Under the pieces are notes generated by a model. It was not told where the DNA came from, made no database searches, and saw nothing but the letters and a program-made list of their open reading frames with translations. A program made the translations under genes and the position numbers. From contig DAHJ01000020.1 in assembly GCA_002495905.1 (NCBI GenBank), positions 12,981-30,724 of the forward strand: a DNA stretch of 17,744 nucleotides. The letters are read 5' to 3'. Shown here piece after piece: positions 1 to 7,594 of this stretch; within the stretch, counting starts at the first letter, position 1, and each line of letters begins with the position of its first letter. Origin of the DNA: Thaumarchaeota archaeon UBA223 (lineage in GTDB: Archaea > Thermoproteota > Nitrososphaeria > Nitrososphaerales > UBA57).

Positions 1-582
1 ATCTGCGCCAACATCTGCAGCTTTAGTAAAAATACCTCCGCCTAATTGAGCAAATAATGCAGCTAAACTAGATCCAAATGCTAATCCAACAATTAATGAT
101 GTTTCCCGACCGTATAGATAGAAAAGAACTGAAACAGCTATTAGACTCAATCCAACATTGAATAGGCCCATTACTAAACCTCCTCGATAAGCAATATCTA
201 AAGGTACTTGTGTTCCTTGTTTTCCAGCAGTAGCAGTACGAGCATTTGCTCTTGTAGCAACATCCATTCCAATATATCCTGCAAGTAATGAGAAAGCAGC
301 ACCAACTAAGAATGAGAAACTAATCTTCGGAATTCCATCTCTTGGATTATCAAATGCCAAAAATAAAACAATAGCTAAAACAATAGCAATAATAGAAATA
401 GTCTTGTATTGTCTATACAAATATGCTTTAGAACCTGTTCTAATTGCATTATAAATTTCAGTCATTTTTTCAGTACCAATTTCATACTTGTTAATCTGAA
501 GTGCAATAAATGCAGCAAAGGCTATTGATAAGACTCCTACAATAGGTGCAATATAATCAATTAATGTCAAAGGATCTGCCAT
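1..582 (-). CDS. hppA: Membrane-bound pyrophosphatase, N-terminal part (runs off the left edge)
   Basis: The frame is open from an ATG at 580-582 to the window edge, giving 194 residues. Several hydrophobic segments are seen: about residues 10-30, 62-80, 88-105 and 140-185. The last residues, GGGIFTKAADVGAD, match the conserved cytoplasmic loop of membrane pyrophosphatases just before the DxxxD pyrophosphate/Mg site. From family knowledge these enzymes hydrolyse PPi and pump H+ or Na+ across the membrane, recovering energy from biosynthetic PPi. The catalytic loops and the residue that sets K+ dependence lie outside the window, so the ion and the K+ class cannot be stated. The start begins MADPLT and places the first helix close to the N-terminus, as usual. 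The gene lies 46 bases downstream of deoxyhypusine synthase on the same strand, but an AT-rich TATA-like element in the gap suggests its own promoter. Confidence 0.9.
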   Translation of the reverse strand, partial: MADPLTLIDYIAPIVGVLSIAFAAFIALQINKYEIGTEKMTEIYNAIRTGSKAYLYRQYKTISIIAIVLAIVLFLAFDNPRDGIPKISFSFLVGAAFSLLAGYIGMDVATRANARTATAGKQGTQVPLDIAYRGGLVMGLFNVGLSLIAVSVLFYLYGRETSLIVGLAFGSSLAALFAQLGGGIFTKAADVGAD

Positions 583-616
583 TTATGTTTCTAACCTAAA
601 TTTATTTCAATTGAGT

Positions 617-626
617 TTTATTTAAA
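617..626 (-). promoter_or_regulatory. Probable TATA box for the pyrophosphatase gene
   Basis: On the minus strand the sequence reads TTTAAATAAA, with its centre about 39 bases upstream of the ATG at 582. Archaeal transcription usually starts 25-27 bases downstream of the TATA centre, which would give a leader of roughly 12 bases. This is a match by eye in AT-rich DNA; a second weaker AT-rich run lies closer to the start. Confidence 0.4.
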
Positions 627-628
627 GT

Positions 629-1564
629 CTACTCATCAATCAAAGACTTGACTAAAAGTGGTAGAATAACACTAGCTTCGGCATTGATAGTAACATGTTG
701 AGCTAAATTAGAGATTTTACCCCAAGAAATTGCTTCTTTAGTTCTTGCTCCACTAAGACTTCCATCATATTCAGTGGCTGTTGAAATATAAACTGCATAA
801 TCTAAACCTTCATTAAATTGATTCCACCAGATTGTATGGTGTTTTGAAATTCCTCCTCCTATAATTAATGCGCCGCTTTTTTTAGATTTAAAAACATAAT
901 CGGAAATAATATGTTGATCTTTCAATATATCTAGAGTAAAATCTTTATGCTGTTCACTAAATGACCAAATTTGACTACCGACTGAACCATCCATTATTCC
1001 GGGAACAATTATCGGAATATTATTTTTATCAGCCCAATACATAATGGAATTTTCATCATTAATCATCTGGCCAATTTTTTTAATTATGTATGATGGAGCC
1101 AGATTTCTTTCGTCATTTTCATATAGTTTTTCCAATAACTCAAACATTTTTTTTTCAATTATTTCTCCATATGATGATTTTGGAACAAATATATTACCTA
1201 ATCTATGAATGTCATTTTTATCTAGAGTTACATCATCTGAATCAAAATTACCTTTGTAATAGTCCTTATAGGTTCTAGCAAGATCATGATCCAATGTTCC
1301 ACAAGTAGTTATTATTACATCGAAATATTTTCGTTTAATTAGTTCTTTTAATATTCCTCTCGTTCCAGTAGCAACAAGTGCTGCAGGAAATGATAAAAAT
1401 CGAAGACATTGAGAATCATTCACCATAGATTTAATTATTTTATATCCGTCATGAGTTAAACTGGCATTAAAACCTCCCATTTCACCCATTGCATCAATTA
1501 TATCAGGAAATGATTCAATTTCATTAATATCAATATCTTTGATTTTATCTAATTTATCTATCAA
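629..1564 (-). CDS. dhs: Deoxyhypusine synthase
   Basis: The 311-residue protein has the family hallmarks: IIVPGIMDGSVGSQIW in the middle, and near the C-terminus an NAD/spermidine-site block, TEYDGSLSGAR, followed by EAISWGKI. The lysine in that last motif (K283) aligns with the catalytic lysine of characterised enzymes. The enzyme transfers the aminobutyl group of spermidine to a lysine of translation factor aIF5A, the first step to hypusine, in the cytoplasm. Length is normal. The start is TTG at 1562-1564, one base after the IMP dehydrogenase stop. The next in-frame Met is residue 26, inside conserved sequence, so TTG or an upstream start is needed. The one-base spacing implies co-transcription and translational coupling with guaB. 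Confidence 0.93.
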   Translation of the reverse strand: MIDKLDKIKDIDINEIESFPDIIDAMGEMGGFNASLTHDGYKIIKSMVNDSQCLRFLSFPAALVATGTRGILKELIKRKYFDVIITTCGTLDHDLARTYKDYYKGNFDSDDVTLDKNDIHRLGNIFVPKSSYGEIIEKKMFELLEKLYENDERNLAPSYIIKKIGQMINDENSIMYWADKNNIPIIVPGIMDGSVGSQIWSFSEQHKDFTLDILKDQHIISDYVFKSKKSGALIIGGGISKHHTIWWNQFNEGLDYAVYISTATEYDGSLSGARTKEAISWGKISNLAQHVTINAEASVILPLLVKSLIDE

Positions 1565-1565
1565 C

Positions 1566-3017
1566 TTAATCCACTAGAACGTCGTGAGCTCCACTTTCGG
1601 CTTTTCCAGCACCAGTAATTCTTATGAATTTACTATTCTTTTGTAATTCATCAATATTTTTAGAATTACAATAACTCAATCCAGATCTAAGACCTCCAAC
1701 AAGTTTTCCAATTACTTCACTAGCTTGGCCTCGATATTGAACTAAAGCTTCAACTCCTTCGGGGACATATTCAAGCATTTCTTCTTCGTCCATAGATTTA
1801 GTTTCTTTGATGCTTCTATCAACTGCAGCGCCTAATGAAGCCATTCCACGAGTCATTTTATATCTTCCATTTGGACGACTGACAATTACTCCTGGACTTT
1901 CATCAGTTCCAGCAAGCATACTTCCAATCATTACTGTAGATGCACCTGCAGCAATAGCTTTAGTTATATCTCCAGAATTTCTAATTCCTCCATCTGCAAT
2001 AATTGGAATTTTATATTCATTAGCTATAGAAACACAATCTAATATTGCAGTTAATTGTGGAACTCCTGCACCTGTAACAATTCGAGTTATACAAATTGAG
2101 CCTGAACCAACACCTACTTTAACAGCATCAGCACCTGCTTCAATTAGATCCTTTGTCCCTTCGCCAGTGGCGACATTACCAACAATTATATCTGCTTTAC
2201 CAATTTTCTCTTTAATTTTTGAAAGCATATTAATTGTATGATCAGAATGTCCATGTGCAATGTCTATTACAATTGTATCTGCGCCAGCTTCAGTAAGTTT
2301 AACAGCTCTTTCAATATCTTCTTGTCTTACACCTATTGCGGCGCCAACCATCAGTCTTCCTTTATCATCTTTTGAAGAAATTGGAAACTTGTCTCTCTTG
2401 TAAATATCTTTACTAGTAATTAATCCAACTAGTTCGTTAGAAGAATTCACTATAGGTAATTTTTCAATCTTATTATTTATGAAGATTTTTTTAGCATCAT
2501 CTAGACTTGTGCCTTCAGGTGCAGTAATTAAATCCTTAGTCATTACATCTTGAACAGATTTTGAATCTTCATATTCAAAAAATAGATCTCTTTTTGTAAC
2601 TATTCCGAGTAATTTATTAGAATTATCTTTTACAAGAATTCCACCAATTTTATGTAATGACATTAATTCTTTAATCTGGCCTACATTTCCATCTTGATTA
2701 ATTGTTACAGGTTGTTCAATAACAATTCCTTCAGAACGTTTAACACTAAGAACTTCTGAAATCTGTTCTTCAATTGTCATAAAACGATGGATAATTCCTA
2801 TTCCGCCTAAACTAGCTATTTTTATTGCCATGCTGGATTCAGTAACAGTATCCATATTTGCACTAACAATTGGGATATTTAATTTGATATTTTTAGTTAA
2901 ATTAGATTGTAAATTGGTATCCTTTCTGGAAGAAATGCTAGATCTCTGAGGAATTAGTAAAACATCGTCAAAAGTATAGCCTGTTTTAAAGTCATTTTCT
3001 ATATTGTGCTTACTCAT
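1566..3017 (-). CDS. guaB: Inosine-5'-monophosphate dehydrogenase
   Basis: Full-length enzyme of 483 residues that oxidises IMP to XMP with NAD+, the committed step to guanine nucleotides. The N-terminus carries TFDDVLLIPQRSS and SANMDTVTE. Two CBS domains follow at about residues 95-205. The catalytic loop GVGSGSICITR has the nucleophilic cysteine at C309. The second phosphate-binding block is IADGGIRNSGD, and the flap region starts at about residue 380. In many IMPDHs the flap carries an Arg-Tyr pair that activates water; here the aligned place appears to read D-R-S, so the tyrosine is not obvious. The ATG at 3015-3017 sits directly downstream of a TATA element shared with the divergent NAD(P)HX dehydratase, and the mRNA is probably almost leaderless. 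It is the first gene of a guaB-dhs operon. Confidence 0.95.
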   Translation of the reverse strand: MSKHNIENDFKTGYTFDDVLLIPQRSSISSRKDTNLQSNLTKNIKLNIPIVSANMDTVTESSMAIKIASLGGIGIIHRFMTIEEQISEVLSVKRSEGIVIEQPVTINQDGNVGQIKELMSLHKIGGILVKDNSNKLLGIVTKRDLFFEYEDSKSVQDVMTKDLITAPEGTSLDDAKKIFINNKIEKLPIVNSSNELVGLITSKDIYKRDKFPISSKDDKGRLMVGAAIGVRQEDIERAVKLTEAGADTIVIDIAHGHSDHTINMLSKIKEKIGKADIIVGNVATGEGTKDLIEAGADAVKVGVGSGSICITRIVTGAGVPQLTAILDCVSIANEYKIPIIADGGIRNSGDITKAIAAGASTVMIGSMLAGTDESPGVIVSRPNGRYKMTRGMASLGAAVDRSIKETKSMDEEEMLEYVPEGVEALVQYRGQASEVIGKLVGGLRSGLSYCNSKNIDELQKNSKFIRITGAGKAESGAHDVLVD

Positions 3018-3042
3018 CCCAAGTCAATGAATAAATTCCAAG

Positions 3043-3049
3043 TTATAAA
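3043..3049. promoter_or_regulatory. Shared TATA element for divergent guaB and nnrD
   Basis: The 65-base divergent gap holds one clear AT element, AAGTTATAAACTTT, whose core TTATAA is self-complementary. It lies about 28 bases from the guaB ATG and about 37 bases from the nnrD ATG. Applying the usual archaeal 25-27 base TATA-to-start spacing gives leaders of about 2 and 10 bases. The inference is that a single TBP site serves both strands. Confidence 0.5.
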
Positions 3050-3082
3050 CTTTTTTTGTAGTCCATCCATAGTTAAGTTATA

Positions 3083-3931
3083 ATGATAGTCGACGAAGAG
3101 CATATCAAAGATTTGATTATACCTAGGAGTTCATCTTCACACAAAGGAGATAATGGAATAGTAGGAATTGTTGGAGGTAGTCGTTTATATCACGGCGCTC
3201 CTTTATTATCAGCTTTGGGTGCATTACGATCAGGGTCAGATTTAGCATATTTATTCGTACCCGAGGTAATTACAAGTCCAATACGTGCATCAGCTCCTGA
3301 CATAATAGTATATTCACTACCTGATTCAAAATTTACAGTAGGAACGTCAAATAAGATATTAAACTTTAGAAAAAATATAAATTCATATGTAATTGGACCA
3401 GGAATTGTTAATCAAAAGATGAATGGATTAATTAAGTTGGTATCTGAACTTCAGAAAAAAGACAAAAAAATCATTCTTGATGCAGGAGCAATAAATAAAG
3501 AATTATTAGACAATATATCAGGAAATAATATTATAATTACTGCCCATTTGGGAGAATTTAATAAATTGGTTAATAAAAAAATTGACGGGGAAGAATCAAT
3601 TAAAAATGAAGTCATTGATTATGCTAAAAATCATAAATTAACTTTAGTAGTAAAGGGAAAAACTGATTATATATCTGATGGAAAACAAATAGTTCTTAAT
3701 AAATCAGGTAATTCTTCTATGACAAAAGGAGGAACAGGAGACATATTATCGGGAATTATTGCGTCTCAAGTTTCCATGGGAAGTAATTCATTAGATGCTT
3801 CAATATTAGGAACATATTTCATGGGAAAAACAGGAGAAATAGTTTATGAGAAATGGGGATTCCAATATATGGCATCAGAATTCTTAATTGAACTAGCTAA
3901 ATACATAAAACAATATAACAAAATATCATAA
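3083..3931 (+). CDS. nnrD: ADP-dependent NAD(P)H-hydrate dehydratase, stand-alone
   Basis: The 282-residue protein has the ribokinase-like fold of the YjeF C-terminal family. The N-terminal block reads HKGDNGIVGIVGGSRLYHGAP, as in the family's K-G-x-x-G-x-x-x-x-x-G-G-S motif. The C-terminal signature GGTGDILSGI contains the catalytic aspartate. The enzyme repairs damaged, hydrated NADH and NADPH using ADP. Many archaea fuse this domain to the NAD(P)HX epimerase (NnrE, YjeF_N); here only the dehydratase is present, and no epimerase gene lies in the window. The start MIVDEEHI is an ATG about 37 bases past a TATA element. The gene is monocistronic, since a strong hairpin follows its stop. Confidence 0.9.
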   Translation: MIVDEEHIKDLIIPRSSSSHKGDNGIVGIVGGSRLYHGAPLLSALGALRSGSDLAYLFVPEVITSPIRASAPDIIVYSLPDSKFTVGTSNKILNFRKNINSYVIGPGIVNQKMNGLIKLVSELQKKDKKIILDAGAINKELLDNISGNNIIITAHLGEFNKLVNKKIDGEESIKNEVIDYAKNHKLTLVVKGKTDYISDGKQIVLNKSGNSSMTKGGTGDILSGIIASQVSMGSNSLDASILGTYFMGKTGEIVYEKWGFQYMASEFLIELAKYIKQYNKIS

Positions 3932-3940
3932 AATAAAAAA

Positions 3941-3966
3941 AATGAGCTGTATTCAAACAGCTCATT
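3941..3966. terminator. Bidirectional hairpin terminator between convergent nnrD and the DUF378-like gene
   Basis: AATGAGCTGT (3941-3950) and ACAGCTCATT (3957-3966) form a perfect 10-bp stem with a 6-base loop. An A-rich run precedes it (3931-3940) and a T-rich run follows (ATATATTTTT), so either strand shows a stem followed by a T-tract. It sits between two converging stop codons. Archaea mostly terminate on T-tracts, and the stem may add efficiency or protect 3' ends. Confidence 0.8.
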
Positions 3967-3978
3967 ATATATTTTTGC

Positions 3979-4194
3979 TTATTTTGAACCTGTTGCAAGA
4001 TCTACTACGCTAATAATCGCGCTTACAGCTACTAATGTGTAAACTAATGTTCCCACAACACCTGCTGTAGCATCAGCAATGATAGCAACCAGATTTGTGT
4101 CAGCTAAGCCGACAAGTCCCCAGTTGAGACCACCAATGATTAATAAGACCTTTGCAATAAGCCCTAAAGGTTCCGGAATTGGACTTCCTGCCAT
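3979..4194 (-). CDS. Small DUF378-like two-helix membrane protein
   Basis: A 71-residue protein with two hydrophobic helices, about residues 9-27 and 42-64. Between them is the G-G-x-N-W-G-L-V-G motif (IGGLNWGLVGL) that marks the DUF378 family, whose function is unknown. It ends in a short polar tail (DLATGSK). The ATG is at 4192-4194 and is probably leaderless, because a TATA-like element lies about 29 bases upstream. It is transcribed alone between two strong boundaries: a divergent promoter on one side and a hairpin terminator on the other. The GC content is visibly higher than in the flanking genes, as often seen for well-expressed genes. No function can be assigned beyond membrane location. 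Confidence 0.75.
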   Translation of the reverse strand: MAGSPIPEPLGLIAKVLLIIGGLNWGLVGLADTNLVAIIADATAGVVGTLVYTLVAVSAIISVVDLATGSK

Positions 4195-4218
4195 TGTATT
4201 AGGATGTACACAGAAAGT

Positions 4219-4227
4219 ACATATAAC
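4219..4227. promoter_or_regulatory. Shared TATA element for the DUF378-like gene and aspS
   Basis: The 69-base divergent gap has one AT element, ACATATAAC on the plus strand and GTTATATGT on the minus strand. The centre is about 29 bases from the small gene's ATG (4194) and 41 bases from the aspS ATG (4264). Usual archaeal spacing gives a leaderless small-gene mRNA and an aspS leader of about 15 bases. Function on both strands is an inference. Confidence 0.45.
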
Positions 4228-4263
4228 TCTTAGTCGTGAGTTTGTTCATAGTGGTAAAAAAAC

Positions 4264-5559
4264 ATGACTAATTTCTACATTGAAAATTTTGAGAATATTG
4301 ATGAATCAATGTATAACAAAAATGTACAAGTAACCGGATGGATAGAAGATTCAAGGTCAATTGGTTCTTTAATATTTTTAACATTGAAAAACTCTACCGG
4401 TAAATTACAATTAATTATTAAGAAAAATCAAGTTTCTGAAGAACTGTGGAAGCAAGTAGACAATATTACGCGACAAAGTATTGTAAAGGCAAATGGTAAA
4501 CTTGTACATAATGAAAAAAATAACATCATAGAATTAATTATTGAAGAGTTAGACATATTAAATGAAGCAGTGCATCCATTGCCATTAGATCCGACAGGAA
4601 GAGTGGATTCGGGTCTAGATATTATATTAGATTCAAGATCTTTATCACTTCGAAAACCTGAAATAAAATCTATATTTAAATTAAGAAATGATTCATTGAT
4701 GTATATTCGAGATTTTTTCATAAATAATGATTTTCTTGAAATAAATACACCAAAGATATTATCACTTGGAGCTGAAGGAGGAGCAACGTTATTTAAAACA
4801 GAATATTTTGATAAATTAGGATTCTTAGCACAAAGTCCTCAATTGTATAAAGAACAATTAATGCTTGCATTTGAGAAAGTATTTGAAATTTCTCATTATT
4901 TTAGAGCTGAAAAATCCAATACAACTAGACATTTAAATGAATTTGTAAGTGTAGATTTTGAATGGGCTTATAAAAATAATGAACAAACAATGGATTTATG
5001 TGAAGATTTAATTAAATATACAATTAATAATTTAATTAAAAATAGTTCTAAAGAATTAAAAAATCTAGATTCTGATTTGAGTAATTATTTAAATAAATTT
5101 GATAGAATTACATATCAAAATGTAATAGATGATTTAAATGATTTAGATCATAAAAAGAGTTTTGGAGAAGATATAACTGAACATGATTTAGTTGTATTGT
5201 CAGAAAAACATAAATCATTTTATTTTATCACAGATTGGCCAAGTGAAATTAAACCATTCTATATTGCAGGACATAAAGATTCTGACTTAAGCATGTCATT
5301 TGATTTACAATTTTCTAATGTTGAATTAGTCTCAGGAGGAGTTAGAATTCATAAAGTAGATGAATTGGAGAAAAATATGAAGAAATCAGGACTAGATATA
5401 AAGAATTTCAAATCGCATTTACAAACATTCAAATGGGGAATGCCTCCACATTCAGGATTAGGCTTAGGATTTGATCGATTAATTATGATTTTAGCAAATA
5501 GAAAGAATATTCGAGAAGTAGTTTTGTATCCACGTGATAAAGATAGGTTAGAACCATAA
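4264..5559 (+). CDS. aspS: Aspartyl-tRNA synthetase, archaeal type
   Basis: The 431-residue class IIb synthetase charges tRNA-Asp with aspartate. The N-terminal OB-fold anticodon-binding domain spans about residues 1-105 (VQVTGWIEDSRSIGSLIFLTL). The catalytic domain follows, with class II motif 2 FRAEKSNTTRHLNEF and a C-terminal motif 3, GLGLGFDRLIMILA, ending in VLYPRDKDRLEP. The length and the absence of a bacterial insertion domain fit the archaeal/eukaryotic form. Some archaeal AspRS enzymes also mischarge tRNA-Asn; the sequence alone does not let me say which kind this is. The ATG at 4264 lies about 41 bases from the shared TATA element. The gene ends one base from the converging cdvC stop, leaving no terminator space. 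Confidence 0.95.
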   Translation: MTNFYIENFENIDESMYNKNVQVTGWIEDSRSIGSLIFLTLKNSTGKLQLIIKKNQVSEELWKQVDNITRQSIVKANGKLVHNEKNNIIELIIEELDILNEAVHPLPLDPTGRVDSGLDIILDSRSLSLRKPEIKSIFKLRNDSLMYIRDFFINNDFLEINTPKILSLGAEGGATLFKTEYFDKLGFLAQSPQLYKEQLMLAFEKVFEISHYFRAEKSNTTRHLNEFVSVDFEWAYKNNEQTMDLCEDLIKYTINNLIKNSSKELKNLDSDLSNYLNKFDRITYQNVIDDLNDLDHKKSFGEDITEHDLVVLSEKHKSFYFITDWPSEIKPFYIAGHKDSDLSMSFDLQFSNVELVSGGVRIHKVDELEKNMKKSGLDIKNFKSHLQTFKWGMPPHSGLGLGFDRLIMILANRKNIREVVLYPRDKDRLEP

Positions 5560-5560
5560 A

Positions 5561-6739
5561 TTAGAGAGCTTTATAGTTATCGGACCAAGTAGTATATGCA
5601 TTCAACATTTCATTAGAAACACTAGGTTTTCGCTTATCCATTATTTCATAAAAATCTTCAGAAGTAATCTTATTTGGTTGAACATCTTCGCTTGGAGAAC
5701 CACTTTCAAATAATTCAGATACTACTTTTAATTGAACTGATTGACAAATGTCACGTATGTCGCTACCGGAATAACCGTCTAGTGAATTAGCAATATCGGA
5801 TAATCGTATTGATTCATCAATTTTCAATGAAGATGTATACATCTCCATCATTTCAACCCTAGCATCTAAATTAGGAAGATTGACGCAAATTCTCTTCTGG
5901 AACCTTCTTAAAAATGGCCAATCTAGAGACCATGGTTTGTTAGTTGCGCCTATAACATATAATGGAAGGTTTTTACCTTTATCAGAAATACTGTCCATTT
6001 CTTTAAGAAATTGATTACGAACACGTGCTTCTCCACCAGTACCGCCATTATCACTACCTCCTTTTCCAAATAATGAATCAACTTCATCAATAAAGATAAC
6101 AATGGAAACAACTCCATCTTCATCCATCATACGTTTTGCAGATTTAAATAATTTTGAAACGTTTTGTTCGGCTTCTCCTAACCATTTAGACATAATTGTA
6201 GATGCATCTACATTCATAAAATGACCATCAATATCGGATGCAACAGCTGCAGCCAATAATGTTTTTCCAGTTCCTGGAGGACCATATAATAAGATTCCTC
6301 TTGGCCATCCTAAAGGAAAAAGATCAGGTCTCATTGATGGAAAAGTAATTGATTCTCTTAATGCTTTTTTAGCATCTTCATTACCAACAATTTCATCCCA
6401 ACTTATATTTGGTTTTTCTTGTAATATTACATCATCATATGAAGCTTTAACTACTTCAACAACTCCCGATTGAGAATCTGATTGGTTTGTTTGAGGATTA
6501 TCTGAATTATTTTGTAATTCATTTATTCGTTCTTGATATCGTTTAGCATGTTTAACATATAATTGAGTATGAGGTTCATTTGGATATAATTTTGTTAATT
6601 TAATTAATGATTCTATTGCTTTTTGATACATTTGAATTGCACTTCCTCGAGAACCTTGTGAATCAAATTTAATTGCTTCTCTTGCATAATTTTGTGCGGT
6701 TGATTGAAGGACTTCTGGAGCGGAACTCAAATTAATCAT
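5561..6739 (-). CDS. cdvC: CdvC, Vps4-type AAA+ ATPase of the archaeal ESCRT division machinery
   Basis: The 392-residue protein has an N-terminal three-helix MIT domain (about residues 8-76), a polar Gln/Ser/Asn linker (77-92) and an AAA+ domain. Visible motifs are Walker A GPPGTGKT (153-160), Walker B IVIFIDEVD (213-221), pore-region TIMSKWLGEAE, sensor GATNKPW (264-270) and arginine fingers in RRFQKR (278-283). This is the layout of Vps4. In archaea with the Cdv system it remodels and removes ESCRT-III polymers at the division neck, recognising tails on ESCRT-III proteins through its MIT domain. The ATG overlaps the TGA of the upstream cdvB-like gene (ATGA), so the two are translationally coupled. 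The stop lies one base from the aspS stop on the opposite strand. Confidence 0.95.
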   Translation of the reverse strand: MINLSSAPEVLQSTAQNYAREAIKFDSQGSRGSAIQMYQKAIESLIKLTKLYPNEPHTQLYVKHAKRYQERINELQNNSDNPQTNQSDSQSGVVEVVKASYDDVILQEKPNISWDEIVGNEDAKKALRESITFPSMRPDLFPLGWPRGILLYGPPGTGKTLLAAAVASDIDGHFMNVDASTIMSKWLGEAEQNVSKLFKSAKRMMDEDGVVSIVIFIDEVDSLFGKGGSDNGGTGGEARVRNQFLKEMDSISDKGKNLPLYVIGATNKPWSLDWPFLRRFQKRICVNLPNLDARVEMMEMYTSSLKIDESIRLSDIANSLDGYSGSDIRDICQSVQLKVVSELFESGSPSEDVQPNKITSEDFYEIMDKRKPSVSNEMLNAYTTWSDNYKAL

Positions 6740-7551
6740 CTACGAATTTTTATTTTACCACTATTCATTAATTCAAGGGTTTTTGTTTCAACAGTTTCAA
6801 CAGATAATCCTAATTCATTTGCTGCATCAACAACATCAAAATGACCTTTTTTATTGTCAATGTATTTACTAATTTTTTCTTCAATTATATTTTTTTTAGT
6901 TTCTTTTGGTGTGAATTTCTTAAGGTTCATATTAACATTACCGGGATTATCTATCAACTTCTTATTACCTATAGATGTGATTTGATTATTTTTCACAATT
7001 GACTCAAATTTATCAGCCTCATTTTCAATACGTTCAGCAATAGGTTCTAATATATTTGATTCAATTGATTTATTCAATTCAAATAATTCATTATTAGAAA
7101 GTTCAGGAAGATCTAATGATTGATTAAGTGATTTATTTAATGTAACTATTTGTTCATTTACGTCAGGTAATATCGTAGATAAAGTAATATCCATATCTTT
7201 ACACATTTTTACAGCCAATCCGAGCGAATTTGTTGCCTGATGTACATCTTTTAATGTCTCCATTCGACTAATTGCCCTAATAATGGATATTTCACTTATC
7301 TTAATATTTTCAAATAATTTGTCTATATCGTCATATTCCTTTTTATATATTGCATAAAATGTGTGATTATTATTTGATAAAGAATCATTACATAATATTT
7401 TGATTTTATTAAGTCGTTTAGTTAATTTAATTTTTAGGTTAGATACATCTTTTTGTTGTAATTGTAAAATTTTTAATGACTGGTTAATGTGACGTCTATC
7501 TTGTATATTTTTTATATTTAGTTGTATTTTTTCAAACATATTATCACTCAC
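6736..7551 (-). CDS. cdvB: CdvB-like ESCRT-III protein with C-terminal winged helix
   Basis: The 271-residue protein is mainly long helices with heptad-like charge patterns (about residues 1-180), as in the ESCRT-III core. A lysine-rich linker follows (about 195-225). The last 45 residues look like a winged helix (ISKYIDNKKGHFDVVDAANELGLS, then SGKIKIRR). An ESCRT-III core plus a C-terminal winged helix is the layout of crenarchaeal CdvB, where that domain binds CdvA. The role here, as a polymer subunit linking membrane anchor and ATPase, is inferred from that and from overlap with cdvC. The start taken is GTG at 7549-7551; an ATG four codons later is equally possible. No convincing Shine-Dalgarno or TATA is seen, and a hairpin/T-tract lies just upstream. 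The gene is more AT-rich and more divergent than the upstream cdvB. Confidence 0.72.
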   Translation of the reverse strand: MSDNMFEKIQLNIKNIQDRRHINQSLKILQLQQKDVSNLKIKLTKRLNKIKILCNDSLSNNNHTFYAIYKKEYDDIDKLFENIKISEISIIRAISRMETLKDVHQATNSLGLAVKMCKDMDITLSTILPDVNEQIVTLNKSLNQSLDLPELSNNELFELNKSIESNILEPIAERIENEADKFESIVKNNQITSIGNKKLIDNPGNVNMNLKKFTPKETKKNIIEEKISKYIDNKKGHFDVVDAANELGLSVETVETKTLELMNSGKIKIRR

Positions 7552-7557
7552 TCACGC

Positions 7558-7594
7558 AAAAAAAAAGGAAAAGTGACAGAATTATTCTGTCACT
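7558..7594 (-). terminator. Hairpin plus T-tract inside the cdv cluster (terminator or attenuator)
   Basis: Read on the minus strand, AGTGACAGAA (7594-7585), a 3-base loop and TTCTGTCACT (7581-7572) make a perfect 10-bp stem. It is followed at once by TTTTCC and a run of nine T (7566-7558). The left arm covers the last codon and stop of the upstream cdvB. The downstream cdvB-like gene starts only 6 bases after the T-run. The T-tract is the strongest in the window and should stop or reduce transcription between the two division genes. Confidence 0.72.

Noticed and set aside
1807..2241. Plus-strand open frame of 144 codons.
   Set aside because: It lies antisense inside guaB, whose frame is fully supported by motifs; the peptide is a Pro/Ile/Thr-rich shadow.
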